The translations under genes and the position numbers were made by a program. A stretch of DNA of 64,000 nucleotides from the NCBI GenBank assembly GCA_035255045.1, contig DATFAA010000158.1:32704-96703 (forward strand), read 5' to 3'. The notes below the pieces were generated by a model, which was not told the DNA's origin, searched no databases, and saw only the letters and a list, made by a program, of their open reading frames with translations. This stretch comes from JAGTRP01 sp035255045. Lineage in GTDB: Bacteria; Pseudomonadota; Gammaproteobacteria; Burkholderiales; Rhodocyclaceae. Below, one piece after another: positions 60,662 through 64,000 of this stretch (positions are counted from its first letter, which is position 1; each line of letters starts with the position of its first letter).

Positions 60662-61671
60662 ACCAAGCCCTGACCATCCCCATCGCGGCCACCCACCGGC
60701 TGGCCGTGCTCATCCCCTGCCTCAACGAAGCCGCCGCCATCGGCTCGGTGGTCAGGCAGTTCCGCCGGGTCCTGCCCCACGCCTCGGTCCATGTCTATGA
60801 CAACGGCTCCACCGACGGCACGGCGGAGATCGCCCGGGAAGCGGGCGCCATCGTCCAGGTCGAGCCGCGCCGGGGCAAGGGCAACGTCGTGCGGCGCATG
60901 TTCGCGGACATCGACGCCGACCTGTACGTCCTCATCGACGGGGACGACACCTATGACGTGGAGGCCATCCCGGGGATGATCGACACCCTCATCCAGGGCC
61001 GGCTCGACATGGTCACCGGCAAGCGCGTGGCCTCCACCCCGTTGGCCTACCGGGCCTGGCACGACCTCGGCAACCGGGCATTCACCCAGGCCATCGGCCG
61101 CATGTTCGGCAGCGGCTGCGACGATGTGTTTTCCGGGCTGCGGGTCATGACCCGGCGCTTGGTCAAGAGCTTTCCCGCGCTGGCCAAGGGGTTCGAGATC
61201 GAGACCGATCTCACGGTGCACGCCCTGGCGCTGCGCATGGCCATCGCCGACGTCCCGGTGACCTACTCGGACCGGCCGGCCGGATCCGAGAGCAAGCTGA
61301 GGACCTACCGGGACGGCCTGCGCATCGCCCTGCGGCTGCAGAGCCTCCTGCGGGCGGAAAAGCCCCTCGTATTCTTCGGGGCCATGGGCGCCCTCGCCTG
61401 CACGGTCGCCACGCTGCTGGCCATTCCCCTGCTGGAAACCTACCTGGAGACCGGCTTCGTCCCCCGCTTTCCCACCGCCATCCTGTCCACCGGCCTGATG
61501 CTGGCCGGATTCATCAGCCTGGCCGTCGGGATCATCCTCCAGTCCCTGGCCCGTTTCCGCCACGAAACCCTCCGGCTCAACTATCTCTCCCTGCCCGAGC
61601 CCCCGGTCTGGCGCGACGCCGCCCCCCTGGCCGGCCGGGCCGGGTCCCGGGCCTGGGAAGCGACGCCATGA
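60658..61671 (+). CDS. Family 2 glycosyltransferase with membrane helices
   Basis: The 337-residue protein has a GT2 fold (LAVLIPCLNEAAAIGSVV, VYDNGSTDGTAEIA) and the DxD-type motif LIDGDDTYD. Two C-terminal transmembrane helices lie at about 240-260 and 278-302. Such proteins transfer sugars to polyprenol phosphate (DPM1/DPG synthase-like) or to surface polymers. The genes on each side overlap it by 4 bp, so the three form one operon. Confidence 0.88.
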   Translation: MNQALTIPIAATHRLAVLIPCLNEAAAIGSVVRQFRRVLPHASVHVYDNGSTDGTAEIAREAGAIVQVEPRRGKGNVVRRMFADIDADLYVLIDGDDTYDVEAIPGMIDTLIQGRLDMVTGKRVASTPLAYRAWHDLGNRAFTQAIGRMFGSGCDDVFSGLRVMTRRLVKSFPALAKGFEIETDLTVHALALRMAIADVPVTYSDRPAGSESKLRTYRDGLRIALRLQSLLRAEKPLVFFGAMGALACTVATLLAIPLLETYLETGFVPRFPTAILSTGLMLAGFISLAVGIILQSLARFRHETLRLNYLSLPEPPVWRDAAPLAGRAGSRAWEATP

Positions 61672-62357
61672 GCGCATCCGCCGCCTACACGGGCCGGGAC
61701 AACCTGAACGCCATGCGGGCGGCCCGGCGCTACAACGCCGCCATCCTGGGCCAGCTGCTTGCCAATCTGGAGGGCTCCCGGGTCCTCGATTTCGGCGCCG
61801 GCGACGGGCTCTTCGCCAGCCTCATGCGGGACTGCGGCAAGGCTCCCGTCTGCATCGAGCCCGACGAGGTGCTGCGGGCGGGCCTGACGGCCGAAGGCTT
61901 CGACGCCCGCCCGTCCCTGGAGGGCATCGCCCCGGGCAGCCTCGACGCCATCTACACCATCAACGTCCTCGAGCACATCGACGACGATGTGGCCGTCCTC
62001 GACGACCTGCGCCGGACATTGCGGCCCGGCGGCCGGCTGTTCGTCTTCGTTCCCGCCTGGCCCGTCCTGTACAGCCAGATGGATCGCCAGGTCGGGCACC
62101 GGCGGCGCTACCGGAAGGACGAACTCGGGACCAAGCTGCGGGCAGCCGGCTGGCAGCCGGAAGTCCTGCGCCACTTCGACAGCGTCGGCTTCCTCGCAGC
62201 CCTCGCCTACCGCGCCATCGGCACCGGCGACGGGAACATCTCTTCCGCCTCAGTGGCCTTCTACGACCGCTGGGTCTTCCCCCTGAGCCGGATCGCCGAC
62301 CGGCTCCTCTGCGGCATCACCGGCAAGAACCTGATCGCGGTCGCCCGCAATCCCTGA
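61668..62357 (+). CDS. Class I SAM-dependent methyltransferase
   Basis: The 229-residue protein has the SAM-binding loop VLDFGAGDGLFASL, the acidic motif IEPDEVL and the post-I motif YTINVLEHIDDDVAVLDDLRR. PGGRLFVFVPAWPVLYS completes the core. The substrate is probably a sugar or lipid intermediate of this operon, since the glycosyltransferase upstream overlaps it. It is convergent with the membrane-protein gene at 62376. Confidence 0.88.
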   Translation: MSASAAYTGRDNLNAMRAARRYNAAILGQLLANLEGSRVLDFGAGDGLFASLMRDCGKAPVCIEPDEVLRAGLTAEGFDARPSLEGIAPGSLDAIYTINVLEHIDDDVAVLDDLRRTLRPGGRLFVFVPAWPVLYSQMDRQVGHRRRYRKDELGTKLRAAGWQPEVLRHFDSVGFLAALAYRAIGTGDGNISSASVAFYDRWVFPLSRIADRLLCGITGKNLIAVARNP

Positions 62358-62381
62358 ACCTCCTGCGGGGAGGCGTCAGGG
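62352..62381. repeat. Hairpin shared by two convergent 3' ends
   Basis: CCCTGA-A-CCTCC and GGAGG-CG-TCAGGG form a stem around TGCGG, spanning the methyltransferase stop (62357) and the convergent gene's stop (62376). No long U-run follows on either strand, so it may act only weakly as a terminator. Confidence 0.4.
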
Positions 62382-63893
62382 GAAAACCCGCTGCAGGACG
62401 TGGAGAGCGTCCATGGCTTCCGGCTGGACGAGAAAGTGGTCGAATACGGCGGCCAGGTTGAGGTGCAGCCCGACCAGGGTCAGGAAGCCGAGGGCGGTGG
62501 CGGCGGGCCAGCGCCGCTCCGGCGGCGCCGCCGCGAGCGCCCCCAGGCCCACCGCGCCCCCCAGGACCAGGAACGGGAAGAGGTCGTGCTCGTAACGGTA
62601 GGTCAGGGTGGCGAACAGGAAGACCGGCGCCGCCCCCGCCAGGGCGCCCACCGCCGGACCGCGGATGGCCCGCCGTCCGGCCGCCGCCGGGCCGCCGGGG
62701 GCCAGCCAACCGAAGACAGCCAGCAGCACCAGGGCCGGGGCGCCGTAGTAGAGGGCATAGAAAGGCTCGATATTCTCGAGGGCCGCCCCGGCGCAGGATG
62801 AAGGAAGGCCGGGGGGCAAGGGCTCCGGTGGGTTCCAGCCATAGGCCGGGAGCCGCCAGGGATAGGCCGGGTAGGACTGGATGCTGCCGGGGGAAAGGTA
62901 GCTCGCCACCGTGCACGGGACATTGGCTGCCCGGAACAGGCCGTCGCGCACGACCGCGAGCCGTGCCGGGTCCCGGGCATAGGTCACGTGCTTGTCCAGG
63001 GGCGGCGACAGTTTGCCGAATTTGAGGAAATTGACGGCCAGGGGCGAAGCGGCAGCGAGGACGGCCAGGGCCATGCCGGCGGCCGCCCGGCGCCCGGTCT
63101 TGCCGAAGGCGGTTCGGCGCCGCAGGCGGGGCAGGAGCATGCCGGCCAGCACCCAGCCGACGCCGATCACTGCCCCGAGCCCGATGGTGACCCGGCTGTT
63201 GAGAGCGAGGAGCAGCGCCACCAGCGCCACGGCCAGGAAGCGGGCCCTGCCGCGCTGCCGGTACTCCATCACCGCCCAGAAGGCCCAGAGGGTGAAGGCG
63301 CCGCCCCACAGTATCGCCTCGTGGAAGACGACCGGCGTCCCGGCGACGAATACCAGGGTGGAGCCCAGGCAGGCGCTGCCGGCGAAGGCGCCGGCCCAGG
63401 CGGACCGCCGCAGCCCGGCGATCTGGCGCCGCGCCAGCAGGCCCCAGGCCAAGACGAGGCAGGCCGCGTAGGTGGCGAGCACGCCGGCCAGGCTGGAGAC
63501 CTTGGACCAGCGGCCGAAACAGTCCGGGCACAGGCCGTTGAGGGGAAGGCGAAGAAGCGCCGGGGTGATGCCGAAATAGCCGTGGCACTCGCCGGCGACG
63601 ACGATCGCCTCGTCTTCCAGCGCCGCGCAGGGCACCGCCAGGGTGCCGCGAAGCATGGAGCGGCCCTGCTGGTCGTAGAAATCCCCGAGGCCGCCGGCCC
63701 GTTGCAGCGGACTGAGCAGGGAATGCCCGAAGCCGCCCAGGAGCCCGAGGGTCACCAGCAGGACGGGAAGGGCACCGACGAGGGGCGGCAGCCAAGGGAG
63801 AATCCTGGCCGCCCACGCCACCTTGCCAGCTCCATGGCCGCCCGCGGCGCCGGGATGGACGGCGTCTGCCGCCGGCGGCTGCTCCAGGCGCAT
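62376..63893 (-). CDS. Polytopic membrane protein, glycosyltransferase GT39-like or unknown
   Basis: The 505-residue protein has roughly 10-11 transmembrane helices (for example AARILPWLPPLVGALPVLLV and AGMALAVLAAASPLAVNF). It also has a large loop with many charged or aromatic residues (YLSPGSIQSYPAYPWRLPAY). The motif FGKLSPPLDKHVTYARDPAR lies in this region. No catalytic DxD or other decisive motif is seen. Location beside glycosyltransferase genes suggests a sugar or lipid glycan transferase, but this is a guess. The start at 63893 is 6 bp from the upstream gene's stop. Confidence 0.6.
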   Translation of the reverse strand: MRLEQPPAADAVHPGAAGGHGAGKVAWAARILPWLPPLVGALPVLLVTLGLLGGFGHSLLSPLQRAGGLGDFYDQQGRSMLRGTLAVPCAALEDEAIVVAGECHGYFGITPALLRLPLNGLCPDCFGRWSKVSSLAGVLATYAACLVLAWGLLARRQIAGLRRSAWAGAFAGSACLGSTLVFVAGTPVVFHEAILWGGAFTLWAFWAVMEYRQRGRARFLAVALVALLLALNSRVTIGLGAVIGVGWVLAGMLLPRLRRRTAFGKTGRRAAAGMALAVLAAASPLAVNFLKFGKLSPPLDKHVTYARDPARLAVVRDGLFRAANVPCTVASYLSPGSIQSYPAYPWRLPAYGWNPPEPLPPGLPSSCAGAALENIEPFYALYYGAPALVLLAVFGWLAPGGPAAAGRRAIRGPAVGALAGAAPVFLFATLTYRYEHDLFPFLVLGGAVGLGALAAAPPERRWPAATALGFLTLVGLHLNLAAVFDHFLVQPEAMDALHVLQRVFP

Positions 63894-63898
63894 GGGCC

Positions 63899-64000
63899 TC
63901 AGTAACTATCCGCCCGCAGCTGGCGCTGTAACCGCCGAGTGGTTTCCTTCTTCCGCTTGGCGACCAAGAGGGGCTCGAGGACGAGGATGAGGGCGGTGAC
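63899..64000 (-). CDS. C-terminus of a membrane protein (5' part beyond the window edge)
   Basis: The last 33 residues and the TGA stop are visible. They start with a hydrophobic helix (VTALILVLEPLLVAKRKK) and end with a basic, helical tail (ETTRRLQRQLRADSY). The composition is that of a membrane protein's C-terminal cytoplasmic tail. No family can be named from this length. It is 5 bp upstream of the polytopic membrane-protein gene on the same strand and probably belongs to the same operon. Confidence 0.5.
   Translation of the reverse strand, partial: VTALILVLEPLLVAKRKKETTRRLQRQLRADSY

Overview
The window is 64 kb of very GC-rich DNA, densely packed with genes that use GTG and TTG as well as ATG starts. 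The gene content (Ccm System I assembly genes, MtrA/MtrB-type conduit, CheX chemotaxis, type B PutA, Gram-negative lipoproteins and outer-membrane barrels) points to a betaproteobacterium, perhaps of the Rhodocyclales (Azospira or Dechloromonas type). The order-level guess is an inference. I see no tRNA, rRNA, CRISPR array, insertion sequence, integrase or phage gene, so this looks like an ordinary chromosomal segment. LAYOUT 1-31.7 kb: housekeeping, stress and signalling. It opens with ferritin-like proteins, a glycosyltransferase and a glycogen-debranching-type enzyme. Next come a small periplasmic cytochrome c, an MscS channel and a Rieske/FAD oxidoreductase. A periplasmic binding protein is translationally coupled to a GGDEF/EAL protein, and a degenerate EAL-like protein lies close by. 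A type B PutA, an enoyl-CoA hydratase and an alpha/beta hydrolase follow. A tightly coupled four-gene operon (C39-like peptidase, RimK-like ATP-grasp, GCS2 ligase, N-formylglutamate amidohydrolase) looks like a small-peptide pathway. A stress group (CBS, UdgX, DUF3309, DUF1328, CsbD, two BON proteins, a phospholipase D lipoprotein) ends with a CZB-domain chemoreceptor behind a good sigma-54 promoter. LAYOUT 31.7-36 kb: a cytochrome c'-like protein, a FadL-type barrel and a DUF2892 protein, divergent from an OmpR-type response regulator and its sensor kinase. LAYOUT 36-52 kb: the centrepiece, an apparent extracellular-electron-transfer and redox-taxis locus. One minus-strand operon encodes a monohaem cytochrome, a decahaem MtrA/DmsE-type cytochrome, an MtrB/PioB-type barrel, a chemoreceptor with a c-haem motif in its periplasmic sensor, a CheX-like phosphatase, a CheY-like protein with a possible CheX-like tail, and a membrane coiled-coil protein. 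A second minus-strand operon encodes a sensor kinase, a sigma-54-activating regulator, a Sel1 protein, another cytochrome c and two related seven-bladed propeller proteins. Between the two operons lies a PilZ-STAS gene. The control region it shares with the mtr operon holds back-to-back sigma-54-like promoters around a perfect 11-bp inverted repeat. No outer-surface multihaem cytochrome (MtrC/OmcA) is present. LAYOUT 52-59 kb: a TlpA-like thioredoxin, a Tll0287-type c-haem protein, ccmI-ccmH-ccmG-ccmF for haem attachment, a small PstS-like protein and a porin. LAYOUT 59-64 kb: polytopic membrane proteins, a family 2 glycosyltransferase and a methyltransferase, probably for glycolipid or surface-polysaccharide work. 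HOW IT FITS (inference): the ccm genes mature the many c-type cytochromes. The MtrAB pair carries electrons across the outer membrane. The haem chemoreceptor may report redox state to the chemotaxis machinery. The sigma-54 two-component system probably switches the set on.
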